Assembly: GCA_946902985.2 (NCBI GenBank)
Contig: OX336396.1
Location: 234,438,297 to 234,502,296 of the forward strand
DNA from: Meconema thalassinum
Lineage: Eukaryota > Arthropoda > Insecta > Orthoptera > Tettigoniidae
Direction: 5' to 3'
DNA length: 64,000 nt
Part shown: one piece after another, positions 9,313-18,791 of the stretch
How positions within the stretch are numbered: position 1 is the stretch's first letter
Layout: each line of letters opens with the position of its first letter
Program-made: the position numbers and the translations under genes
The notes under the pieces: generated by a model
Databases searched by the model: none
The model's input: the letters and a program-made list of their open reading frames with translations, nothing else
What the model was told of the DNA's origin: nothing

Positions 9313-11792
9313 CCGTCGTGGAAATGCAGCCTAGACTTGATTCACTCTTCACAGTGATTATACTTTTTGAAAAGAGCACATTCTCAAGCAAGGTGTCAGA
9401 GGGAAGGAACAATATGAAGCTTATATCCATTACGATGGTAGGCTAGATTGATTTAAGAATACTACATTAGCAGGGTGCAGCGGGGACATGTTGGCAGCAA
9501 CTTTCATTTAGCATGAAGTGTGCAAGCGACTCTCGTGATGCAAGGGGCCGCGTCGACCCTCGTGAACTTGTACACACTCGCGTTCATATTTGGAACTTGT
9601 TAGTGACTGTTCGAGTTCTCCCTCGCTTCGTGACGAGTTGATAAACTGTGTGCGGTCCGTCCGTCGGTATTCGAATATGTATGGGAAAATATCGCCAGGA
9701 TATGCTGAAACCATTTCGACCGACCGGGTGTGGTTCGAGCCTAGGAGGACTTTGGTTCGTTCTATGGAAACCCAGTTGGAGTCCAGCATATTTTCTGTTG
9801 GTCTGGAGCTTAGTATGGCCAACGATATCCTGTTTTCCTCATCTAGATTCGCCAAAGGTACAGATCACTTCAACTTGTTACAGTAGCGTAGCGTGGACAT
9901 TTAGAACTACCACACATTGCCATGTTTGATTTTGTAGATTAAATGGTTGAGTAGAAAGTGCAGGTTCGATGTTTATTTCGAAACTGACCTTCTATGATGC
10001 CAGGATTTTTACTCATAAAAATGAGTGCATCCTTTGTGTAATTTTGATGAATAAATTAACAATTTCAGTAGTATTTTACAGTATTTAAACTAATATGCTC
10101 ATTCTTATTTGTCGAGAAACAAATGTAGGAAGAAGATCTACAGTTTTTCTTGTGTAAGAACATTTTAGTAACACAATTTTCTTTTGAGAACTTTGGTTGA
10201 GTTTTTCATATTCTAGTGTATTGTTCTTTAAGCACTTTCGCTTGGATCATCGTATTCTTTGAGGGGAATTTTCCTTTTCGTATTCTGATTACGATATTAA
10301 GAAGTTTTCGGATCCTGATATTCTAAATGTTACTTCGAGTCCTTTGACTATATTCTTTTTTTTTCTGCAATTTAATAACAGATTTAACTTGTATTTTCTG
10401 AGCGTGATTTTCGAAATGGATTGCCTAATGGGTCATTAGTCTCTTAGCCATTGTCGCTAACCTAGATCTATGCTGTAGGTCTAATCCATCGACATTTCCG
10501 CGTTCGGGAAATTCAGGGAAGATCTTATTTTGAGATTGAATTTATCTTTATAGATCGCTTTACAACCTCAGTTTGTGTGGTTGGTGAGTGTTATATATAT
10601 TTTTTTTATGAAGTTAACACTGGATTAAATTGATATCATTGCCTTTGGTGCAATAGTTTTTCTCTATTAAGAGGGTATTTGAACGACATCCAAATTTGCG
10701 AGGATAATCCCAGGGACGACTTACTATAAGTCATACGTTTAAGAATTATGGATCATGTAATACATCAATGTAAGGCAAGTTTTTAAAGATAGGTGGAATA
10801 TTTCTGAAATCCACTGGGCTTTATTCGTAATCTGTTACAGAATCTTTTTTTTTTCGCACATGTGTTCAGGATTTTTCTATAAACAGCTGATTTTCATAAT
10901 TGTGAATTTATAACAGTAAGGCTCCTATTATAGGTGCATGTTCGACTTTAGAGAGGCATGTACTATGAGTAATGTCTTGTGTTTAAGTATATTGATGCAA
11001 TGCTTTGTAAAGCATATTTTTCTTGTTGAGGATTGAGCCAGGTGTGCCAATCAGGATTAGATTGATTGGGGTTTTAACCCAGAGAGGTGTTATTTTTAAC
11101 CTAGTATGGTTAATATTTGGTCATTGTTGACTTTATCGCTGTTATCGTGAAAATGCCTGTGTGAAGATTAATATTTTTCTGAGCAGTATTATTGAGAATC
11201 TTGAGTGGATATCCGGTTAAATATTTCCAGTAAAACTAACATAACAATTTTGCCATAAGATGTATGTTTAATAAGGAAACCGATAACTATTTAAGGCTGA
11301 ATTTATGATTAATTTTTGCTTAGCTTAACTGTTCGGCAGAATTACCCTAAAACTAGAAATGAAACAATATTAAGCAGAAAGGAATGTCGTGACATCAAGT
11401 CAGTGGGAAGAGAATAATTGAAATTATTCTGGAATTTTGTGTAAATTATATTCTGTAAATATGCCATATGAATTTCTTCGTTTAATAACAAGAACATATA
11501 ATGTTACTGAAGATGTCGTGTAGGATTATTAATTATAATCAGGATATTTTTGTATAAGATGTTATTTCCGTTAAGGAACCGAAATTAATTTAATGTATTC
11601 AAGTCTTATAATATTTTTCTTTTTGTAAATGCTTACCATATGGGATTGATTGATCATTATTATTATTAATATGCCTTAGTTGAGATAATGGGTAACTTTT
11701 TTTTTGAAAGACAATCCAGTATAATCAATGAGATTTTTTGATTGGTCGTGGTATCGACAAAATTGATATTTTTCTGTCTTGTTTATTCTTAC

Positions 11793-11798
11793 AATAAA
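11793..11798 (+). promoter_or_regulatory. Polyadenylation signal candidate in 5' LTR
   Basis: AATAAA in TTACAATAAACTCC; the 3' LTR equivalent is at 22045-22050. An earlier AATAAA at about 10050 is an alternative. Confidence 0.4.
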
Positions 11799-12131
11799 CT
11801 CCTTTATTACTTGGTTTTAATTATTGCGTGATGCTTTATAGAGGTGATGGAAGGGTGTATTAAGGGGGCCATCGCTAGGTATTTTAGTGTTTTCCACCCC
11901 TTTGAGATTCTTTCTTCCTCTTGAAGAATTCTTGTGTTTTGAGCTAGTCTTTTCTTTTTCTGAGCCTTGGTCAGTCTTAATACATCCTGTTAGGTATTCG
12001 AGTGGCCCTATTATCCCTGTGTCTGTTGGTAGAACTTGGGGGGTCTTTAGAGCCGGGGCATTTTCAGGTTCTACGATCCAGCTGCTATCCAGGGATTCAA
12101 CAGGTATTGGTAGCTAAAAGGGTACATTAGG

Positions 12132-12150
12132 TGGCGCCCAGCTCAGGGGC
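12132..12150 (+). promoter_or_regulatory. Primer binding site of element 1 (tRNA-Lys-like)
   Basis: TGGCGCCCAGCTCAGGGG begins about ten bases after the LTR. The first nine bases match the complement of an insect tRNA-Lys 3' end including CCA; the following bases match less well. Element 3 has a closer match (62363). Confidence 0.65.
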
Positions 12151-12777
12151 TTCGAAAAACTGGAATACCAGAGCGAATACCAGGGAGTTGAATGCCATAA
12201 TTCCGCCAAAATTGAAACTGAAAGTACATAGTGGAAATTAGTTTTATGATCATGTAACACAGATCGCGAATTGGAACACCGTGTTTCTTGTGTGACTATG
12301 AATCAAGGCGATAAAATAATGGTGAACCAATATTTTGGCACGAACTATTGGAATTCCTATGGAACAAAGCAATTACGAGGATACTCGAGCTACTTGACTT
12401 ACAAGTGGTATTGCAACCATTATTAATTTGTATTTTATTTTATGTATTGGAGTGGTGCCACACGCTCTGTTAATAATTTGTTCTACTTGTTTCCGGCTGA
12501 TGATCATTGCTGACATCATTAAAAATAGAAGTATTTGTAGTAAATTTAAAATTTAAGTTATGGTAGAATCATAGACCTTCACCGATATAAACCAACACGC
12601 ACTTGTATATGGTCGATCCCAAATCAAATGGGGCACTTTGTGTTTAGACATAAGCTTATTTTAAGGTAACGCCAGACAATAAGAATGAGCATGTATGGTA
12701 AATGGTGGTTGTTTGTAGATGTTCTCGCTGTGCTTTGTTGGTGTGGTATTCTTATTTCTTGTGAAGTGTAGTGAAGC

Positions 12778-15700
12778 ATGTCTGAAGGTAATATGGTGAC
12801 TGTTGGTGACGTTAAGAAGATGTTTGAAATTATTCAACATAAAATGGACAATTTGAATCAGGACATAGAAAATATTAAGTTCCAAACTAAATCTGCATTA
12901 GACCATATGTCTGAAACTGTTATTCAAAGTCAGGGAGTGATAAAAGATGCAGTTGCTGAAGGTATCAGGGGGGAAATTGATACTATGCAATCCTCATTGA
13001 AGGCTATCAATGACAGTTCTAAAAGGGTAGAAAGGAAGGTTACCAGTGTAGAATCTAGTATCGAAGATATCCAGGACGATAATAGAAAAACACAACTAGA
13101 TATCAGTACACTACGGGCTAATGTTGGCTTGGTACAGGTTGCCCAAGAAAGAATCCAAACTAGTCAAACATCAATCCAAACTAGTCAACCATCAATGCAA
13201 AATAGTCAAACATCAATGCAAAATAGTCAAACTTCAATGCAAACAGATCTTAACAATATCCAAACTAGTCAAACATCAATGCAAAATAGTCAAACTTCAA
13301 TGCAAATAGATCTTAACAATGTTCAGACTAGTCAAAGGGGAATTGAGGAAACTGTAAAGGATGTAAACTCTAATGTAAGGATAATGCAATCCCAAATCAA
13401 TGATTTAAGAACAGATGTGGGATTAATAGAATCCAGTCAAAATAAAATGGAGCTAGAGGTCCGAAAAATCGAATCTAGTCAAAATCAGACGGAGGTTAAG
13501 TTAATGGAGCTAGAAAAATCTAATAAAGAGTTTCAAGTTGAGATTAGACTAGACTTTGAAAAGAGTGTGAAGCTCAGTAAAAAAAATTTAGAAGCACTTC
13601 AGCTACAGTTTTCCCATGACACTAATCAGACCCAGAATAGCCTGGAGCAGTTGAAATGTGAAATGGGGACACTCCGAGCTCAAGTCACTGATCATACGAA
13701 ACTTCTCAGGGATGATTTTGACATCGATTTGAAAGGGATCATAAGTGATAATATTGTAACATTTCGTCAAGATATCATGAAAATTAATGAGGAATGTTTT
13801 AAAGTTGAGAAATATAAGTTAGAATCTAAACTTGCCGCTGGTCTTGCAACTAATAGCAAAGACATAATAAATGTTAGGGAAGATCTAAGCAAAAGAATGG
13901 ATGGAATTCAAAATACACAGGTTAATAACATATCCGATTTAGAGAAACGTATTAACAGTGTTGAAACTAAAGTCGACCAAAGTAAGATAGAGTTAAATGA
14001 GGTCAGGGAGAAGAAAACTTCCGAGATTAATGAAATCAGAAAGGGTCTCGAGCAAATTAATCTAGAGGGGCATATCAATTTAGATACGCTAAAAGATCAA
14101 TTGCGATCACTTTTACAGTCCGATTTTCGAGTGGTAGTTGAACAACCTGAAGTGATATTACCTGATGGTAGGGAAAGGATGATGCAGGAATCTTCCAACA
14201 ACGAACCCAACGTTCGGCTCAGTCAAATGGAACATTCGAGTCCCATTCGAACAAGCAGGGAAACTTTTAGTTCTCCGAACCCCAACGTAGGCGTGGGTGA
14301 TTATACTTCGAAATCATTGGAAAGGACACCGAATGTAACCATAATACGAAACTTTGATGACAAACCTAGGAAGTTTAGCAACTTGGATGGAATGACACCA
14401 ATCAAATTTGTCAGGACATTAAGAGATTACTTTTTGGAGTCACATGTGCCACGTGAGCGTGAGCTACGTATGGTGGAAAGGTTTCTTACCGATGCTCCGT
14501 TACAATGGTTCAGGGCTTTTCGTTACACATTTGACAATTTTGAACAGTTTTCGGAAGCCTTCATACAAAGATTTTGGTCGATCGAGGTCCAACAAAATGT
14601 GAGATCGGAAGTCTATTCACGCAAGTACTCCAGTACAGGACCAACCAGCTATGCTGAGTACTTTGCGTGTCAGTTAGCAAAACTTCGTTTTCTTCAGCCG
14701 CCGTTAACCCAGGAAGAACTCCTTGAAGCTATCTCACGTCAATTGCCTGCGGAAGTAAGGAGATCAATTATTTCTTCCGGAGTATCGTCTTTAACGTCGT
14801 TAGATGACTTGTTACGTCGATTAGATCATATGAGTATGATGACGCAACCTACCATAGTCAAAAATGCCAGGCAGGAATCGAAAGTTGTAAACGCGGTAAT
14901 GATGAACCGTACACAGCAGACGGATCGTTTTGGGCAAAGAAGAGATGATAGAATGGGTCCTATTAGAAATACCCATCAGCAAGAGAGGAGATGGGAAAAC
15001 CAACGTAGGGACGTCCAGGAGAGACCATGGCAACGTCGCTACGAGGAGAGAAATTTCTATCGAAGAGATAATGATCGAAACCGGAATGATTATCGAGAAA
15101 CGCCCTATAACAGGAATTACAGATATGATCAAAATAATCGAGATAATAGATATAATAGGAATGATAGGGATACCCGTGACAACAGAGATAAGAGACAAAA
15201 TCAAGGGTACTCAAGATACAACAATTATCGGACGGAGGCATCCGATAAGAAAGTGCAACAGGAAAGGCTCAAGAGAGGGCGAGATAAGTCCACGGAGGTT
15301 GAAGGAAGAAAATCGAAGGAAAGAAAGGATGAAAATCCAGATAATTCACGACCCAGTACTAGCAGAGAAGGTCGGAGTTCAGAAAGAGCTCCGCATCTAG
15401 AAAAAAACGCCAATTTCCGGGCGAAATTAATAACTGACGTTGCCACGCATTCCTCTGATATCACGATTTTTGAAATATTTGAAGCTACTGACGAAGACCT
15501 TCTATTTGAACCAGAAACGAAACCGAGAGGAAGGGTAGTTGAACTTCCCGTTATTGATATACTAATTGGTCTACAACATTGTAAAGCTTTGATGGACACA
15601 GGTGCTATGATCTCAATAGTTGACGAGGACTGTTTTGAGAGATTGAAACCAGAAAACCAATTTACCATTCTTCCAGCATCTCCAACAAAAATTCGTGGGA

Positions 15701-16257
15701 TATTTAAGGATAAAACTATGAAATGCAAAGTGCAGATTCTAATGAAATTCTGGATCAATCAGAGAAGTTACGAACATATTTTCATAGTCGTTAAGAATAT
15801 TAATTTTGACGTCATACTAGGGATCGATTTTATTACTCAAGCTAGGGCAATCATCGTCATGGACAAAGGAATAATAAGATTCAAGGAAGAAAGTACAGAG
15901 GATGTAGTGATGGAAGAAATGGATGGAAACGAAATTAATAGAGATATTCCTAGAATGGAAATCCTGGATCACGTAGTTGAAGAAACTGAGCAAGTGAGGG
16001 AACAATATACCTTGAAAGCCGAGGGATTTAAAAACGTGAAAGAAGAATTTGACGACTTGATTTGTCAATTTGCGGACGTCTTCGATGATAAACCTGGTTT
16101 GATTAGAGACTTCAAGTACCAGATTAGGCTAATAGATGAATCCCCTTATCAAGCCAAGCTTTATCCTATCCCAGAAAAATACCATGATGAGGTCAAAGAG
16201 ATCATAGATAAAATGGAGAGAGATGGTATAATAAAAAACAGGCTTCTTCGTATTTGA
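12778..16257 (+). CDS. gag: Gag-protease polyprotein with start of reverse transcriptase (element 1)
   Basis: 1159 codons. Residues 1-480 are a long coiled coil rich in Asn, Gln, Ser and Glu. Residues about 125-190 are a tandem repeat of a seven-residue unit like QTSMQNS. Residues about 530-690 form a retrotransposon Gag domain (FRAFRYTFDNFEQFSEAFIQ, TSYAEYFACQLAKL). Residues about 715-880 are an Arg/Asn/Asp-rich basic stretch with YNRNDRDTRDNR-type repeats, in the place where a zinc knuckle is normal; no CCHC motif is seen. An aspartic protease follows with LMDTGAM at about 938-944 and the second block VILGIDF near 1020. The last 40 residues (YPIPEKYHDEVKEIIDKMER) are the N-terminus of RT. 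The frame then shifts at an A-run and stops at 16255-16257, so gag, protease and the RT start share one frame without a gag/pro boundary. Start chosen: first ATG after the leader. Confidence 0.9.
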   Translation: MSEGNMVTVGDVKKMFEIIQHKMDNLNQDIENIKFQTKSALDHMSETVIQSQGVIKDAVAEGIRGEIDTMQSSLKAINDSSKRVERKVTSVESSIEDIQDDNRKTQLDISTLRANVGLVQVAQERIQTSQTSIQTSQPSMQNSQTSMQNSQTSMQTDLNNIQTSQTSMQNSQTSMQIDLNNVQTSQRGIEETVKDVNSNVRIMQSQINDLRTDVGLIESSQNKMELEVRKIESSQNQTEVKLMELEKSNKEFQVEIRLDFEKSVKLSKKNLEALQLQFSHDTNQTQNSLEQLKCEMGTLRAQVTDHTKLLRDDFDIDLKGIISDNIVTFRQDIMKINEECFKVEKYKLESKLAAGLATNSKDIINVREDLSKRMDGIQNTQVNNISDLEKRINSVETKVDQSKIELNEVREKKTSEINEIRKGLEQINLEGHINLDTLKDQLRSLLQSDFRVVVEQPEVILPDGRERMMQESSNNEPNVRLSQMEHSSPIRTSRETFSSPNPNVGVGDYTSKSLERTPNVTIIRNFDDKPRKFSNLDGMTPIKFVRTLRDYFLESHVPRERELRMVERFLTDAPLQWFRAFRYTFDNFEQFSEAFIQRFWSIEVQQNVRSEVYSRKYSSTGPTSYAEYFACQLAKLRFLQPPLTQEELLEAISRQLPAEVRRSIISSGVSSLTSLDDLLRRLDHMSMMTQPTIVKNARQESKVVNAVMMNRTQQTDRFGQRRDDRMGPIRNTHQQERRWENQRRDVQERPWQRRYEERNFYRRDNDRNRNDYRETPYNRNYRYDQNNRDNRYNRNDRDTRDNRDKRQNQGYSRYNNYRTEASDKKVQQERLKRGRDKSTEVEGRKSKERKDENPDNSRPSTSREGRSSERAPHLEKNANFRAKLITDVATHSSDITIFEIFEATDEDLLFEPETKPRGRVVELPVIDILIGLQHCKALMDTGAMISIVDEDCFERLKPENQFTILPASPTKIRGIFKDKTMKCKVQILMKFWINQRSYEHIFIVVKNINFDVILGIDFITQARAIIVMDKGIIRFKEESTEDVVMEEMDGNEINRDIPRMEILDHVVEETEQVREQYTLKAEGFKNVKEEFDDLICQFADVFDDKPGLIRDFKYQIRLIDESPYQAKLYPIPEKYHDEVKEIIDKMERDGIIKNRLLRI
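16233..16239 (+). promoter_or_regulatory. A-run where pol changes frame (heptamer A AAA AAC)
   Basis: The zero frame reads ATA AAA AAC across this run, and the RT continues in the -1 frame immediately downstream. A AAA AAC in this phase is a known -1 slippery heptamer (used, for example, at the gag-pro junction of some retroviruses). No clear stimulatory hairpin was found just downstream. A single-base indel in the homopolymer explains the break equally well. Confidence 0.4.
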
Positions 16258-17483
16258 ATCCGATAACTGTGGTAAAGAAAGCGAACGGACAATTGAGGCT
16301 TTGTTTAGACGCCAGGAAGATCAACACGAGAATCATGTTAGAAACTGACCGTCCACCAAAAATTAGAGAACTTTTGAAAAAGTTCAAAGGTAAAGCGTGT
16401 TTCAGCGTCCTAGACCTGACCGCTTCCTTCTATCAAGTAGAGCTGGAGGAAGATAGCCGGCAATACACCGGATTCTTATTCGATCAGAACACGTATGTTT
16501 TCTGTCGCGTTCCTTTTGGAATGGTGAATAGCGGTCCAGCCTTGATCAGAGCTCTAGATAGCAAATTAACGGAAAGCGTGAAACGTAACGTTATTTGCTA
16601 TATCGATGACTTGATAATTTCTTCAACAAATGTCCAAGAACATCTTGTGCACTTGAAACAGCTATTCGAGAATTTAAGAGAGGCCAATATTAAGGTCAAC
16701 ATGCATAAGTGTCAATTCATGCATGAATCTATCAAGTTCCTTGACCATACTATTGATCAGTTTGAGTATCACCCAAACTTGAAGAAGATAGACGCCATTT
16801 CAAGATTCCCTCGCCCCGCAAAAGTAAAGCAGCTCCGTGAGTTTCTGGGTATGTGCCAGTTCTTGAGTAGCCACTGTCCGGGATACTCAACCACTATGGC
16901 CCCTTTGTATGAGGCATTAAAGAAAAATAATAAATGGAAATGGACAGAGGATACGAATAGGGCATTTGAAGAGGCCAAGCTCATGCTCCAAAATTGTGTT
17001 AAGCTGGAATATCCTGAGTTTGATCGGATATTTTACATCGAGTCTGATGCTTCAAAAGTAGGTATTAGTGCTGTCCTCTATCAAAAGGACGAGGAGGGGA
17101 GGAAGCACTACTTGGACTTCCACAGCAGAAAGCTGCAGGAACACGAAAATAATTATTTCACCTCTGAGCTCGAAGCTTTGGCATTCATATCTGCTCTTCA
17201 AAAGTGGAAGAAACTTCTGATAGGACATCGAGTGGTCATCATCACGGACCATAGAGCGCTTCAGTTTATGATGCAAACTGATCTTTCCAGTGACAGATTG
17301 ACGAGGTGGACATTGTTTCTCCAGCAGTTCAATGCCACCATCGTGCATCAGCCTGGAAAGGATAATCTGCTCGCGGATGCACTCTCAAGAAATCCAGTTA
17401 GTAAGATCGAGATTAACACTGTACAGTTGGAGAGGGAACACGAACTCACCCTGGAGAAGCTAAAGAAGATAGCGGTGTCATAG
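16254..17483 (+). CDS. pol: Reverse transcriptase and RNase H (element 1 pol, middle part)
   Basis: 409 codons counted from the ATG at 16254, but the RT frame is open from the A-run at 16233, so this ATG is probably not a true start. RT motifs: LRLCLDARKIN (about 20-30), FSVLDLTASFYQVEL with the first catalytic Asp (about 52-66), VPFGMVNSGP (about 90), CYIDDLIIS with the YIDD box (about 115-122). The connection region has FLGMCQFL. RNase H follows: FYIESDASKVG (Asp near 265), SELEALA (Glu near 305), ITDHRAL (Asp near 331), LLADALSR (Asp near 374), so all four acidic residues are present. The frame ends at a TAG (17481-17483). The integrase continues in the same frame eight codons later. Confidence 0.92.
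   Translation: MNPITVVKKANGQLRLCLDARKINTRIMLETDRPPKIRELLKKFKGKACFSVLDLTASFYQVELEEDSRQYTGFLFDQNTYVFCRVPFGMVNSGPALIRALDSKLTESVKRNVICYIDDLIISSTNVQEHLVHLKQLFENLREANIKVNMHKCQFMHESIKFLDHTIDQFEYHPNLKKIDAISRFPRPAKVKQLREFLGMCQFLSSHCPGYSTTMAPLYEALKKNNKWKWTEDTNRAFEEAKLMLQNCVKLEYPEFDRIFYIESDASKVGISAVLYQKDEEGRKHYLDFHSRKLQEHENNYFTSELEALAFISALQKWKKLLIGHRVVIITDHRALQFMMQTDLSSDRLTRWTLFLQQFNATIVHQPGKDNLLADALSRNPVSKIEINTVQLEREHELTLEKLKKIAVS
17481..17483 (+). other. Single in-frame amber codon between RNase H and integrase
   Basis: The frames before (16254-17480) and after (17484-18698) are in phase, with only this TAG between them. It lies in the linker just before the integrase zinc-binding domain. It could be a recent nonsense mutation or a readthrough site; the sequence cannot decide. 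Confidence 0.8.
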
Positions 17484-18698
17484 AAGAGACACTCCCCAAC
17501 TAGACATATGTACAGGTTTTTGAGAGGTGCAATGGACCATACCGATCTTGACTACGAGCAGACTAGGAAGCGATCTGAGAAATTCCTGGTGTGTGATGAC
17601 GTCGTTTGTAAATACATTGACCGAGAGAGGACGAAAATTAGAATTGTAGTCCCTCCTAAACTGATAAATGGGTTGGTGTGGTTAGCTCACTGCACCATTG
17701 GCCATGGGGGTGTCGACAAAACGTTTAGAACGTTATTGGAAACATTCACCTGGACCAAGATGCGGGGCACTATAGCAGCCATTATCAGATCATGCCAGGA
17801 GTGCCAACGAGGGAAATACCCGTCGGCGTTATCAAAAGAGAGACCTCGAGCCATCATTCCAGAAAGGCCGAGAGAGCTAATGGCTTGCGATATCTTCGGT
17901 CCTTGCCCGAAGGGGGCTAGGGGAAACCAGTTTCTCCTAGTCACAGTCGATGCATTCTCAAAATACGTGACCCTCGATCCTATGCAGAGGGCCACTACAG
18001 CCCAAGTCCTTAGCCGTCTTGAAAACAGTGTGTTTTCTAAGGCGGGAAAACCTGTAACTCTCCTATCGGATCATGGAGCCCAATTCACTTCGATGGAATT
18101 TGAGAATGCCATGATTAGGCTTGGTGTCAAGCACGTGTTTTCTAGCGTTAGATATCCGGAATCTAACGTCTCGGAACGTGTTATGGCAGAAATTAGCAAG
18201 TTCGCGAGAATTTACTGTCCTGAGGATCATGCGAGTTGGGTCAAGTTCATCCCACTCATGGAAAGATGCATGAATTCCACATTCCATGAGAGCTTATCAG
18301 ACATACCTATGGTTGTTCACCATAATAAGAGGCCAGAAAGAGCCTGGACAGAGATCGTAAGATTTCTACCTAAGGACGGGGAGCCTACAGTCCAAGAAAG
18401 AATTAATTCAGCTAGAGAAAGCTTGATGGATGCAGCCGAGAAGCGGCATAAACGAATCAGAAATAAAAGATATCGGCCACCGATGAGAGTAGGCGAGATG
18501 ATTCTCGTCAAGAAACCGACGAAAGCAGATGTGGCTAACAAGCAATTCACCAAGTTTTCCTATGTCTTCCACGGACCCTATAAGATTGCTAGGTCGTTCG
18601 TAAATAATTGTTATGAGGTAGTAAGCCTAAATGGAAGAGAAATGATAGGTCGTTTCAATGCAAAAAACCTGAAAAGATATGTGCAGAAGATAGTCTGA
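17484..18698 (+). CDS. pol: Integrase (element 1 pol, C-terminal part)
   Basis: The longest open frame with an ATG starts at 17508 (396 codons). Residues about 59-98 are the HHCC zinc-binding domain (LAHCTIGHGG and SCQECQRGK). The catalytic core has Asp in ACDIFGP (about 127), Asp in LLSDHGAQF (188) and Glu in SNVSERVM (223). The last two are separated by 34 residues, one fewer than the usual DD35E spacing. The C-terminus has a GPY/F-like module (FHGPYKIARSF) and ends after GRFNAKNLKRYV, with no chromodomain. It probably forms the C-terminal part of one Pol polyprotein interrupted by the amber codon. The same final residues, in divergent form, survive in element 2 at 38603-38713. Confidence 0.92.
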   Translation, partial: KRHSPTRHMYRFLRGAMDHTDLDYEQTRKRSEKFLVCDDVVCKYIDRERTKIRIVVPPKLINGLVWLAHCTIGHGGVDKTFRTLLETFTWTKMRGTIAAIIRSCQECQRGKYPSALSKERPRAIIPERPRELMACDIFGPCPKGARGNQFLLVTVDAFSKYVTLDPMQRATTAQVLSRLENSVFSKAGKPVTLLSDHGAQFTSMEFENAMIRLGVKHVFSSVRYPESNVSERVMAEISKFARIYCPEDHASWVKFIPLMERCMNSTFHESLSDIPMVVHHNKRPERAWTEIVRFLPKDGEPTVQERINSARESLMDAAEKRHKRIRNKRYRPPMRVGEMILVKKPTKADVANKQFTKFSYVFHGPYKIARSFVNNCYEVVSLNGREMIGRFNAKNLKRYVQKIV

Positions 18699-18781
18699 GT
18701 GGTGACTGAATAATGCTACATATGCCGAGATTACCTGGAATGGTGTAAATAAAAGTTGAGGAGACTTTTATTTAAGGTATC

Positions 18782-18791
18782 AAAGGGAAAA
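18782..18791 (+). promoter_or_regulatory. Polypurine tract of element 1
   Basis: AAAGGGAAAA directly precedes the 3' LTR start TGCACC, as expected for the plus-strand primer. Confidence 0.75.

Larger units (their letters stand above)
8553..12121 (+). repeat. 5' LTR of element 1
   Basis: Begins TGCACCATTATTCATAAAGG and ends about TGGTAGCTAAAAGG. It is many times longer than the few hundred bases usual for arthropod Gypsy LTRs. A TATA-like ATATAAA at 9306-9312 would place the start of R near 9340. AATAAA occurs at 11793-11798, shortly before the LTR end. If both are used, R would be about 2.4 kb and would carry several short open frames (for example 9508-9855). These are matched in the 3' LTR only because the LTRs are copies of each other. 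Confidence 0.9.

Noticed and set aside
18699..18791. Envelope gene after integrase in element 1
   Set aside because: Only about 90 bases separate integrase from the 3' LTR; no env-like frame.
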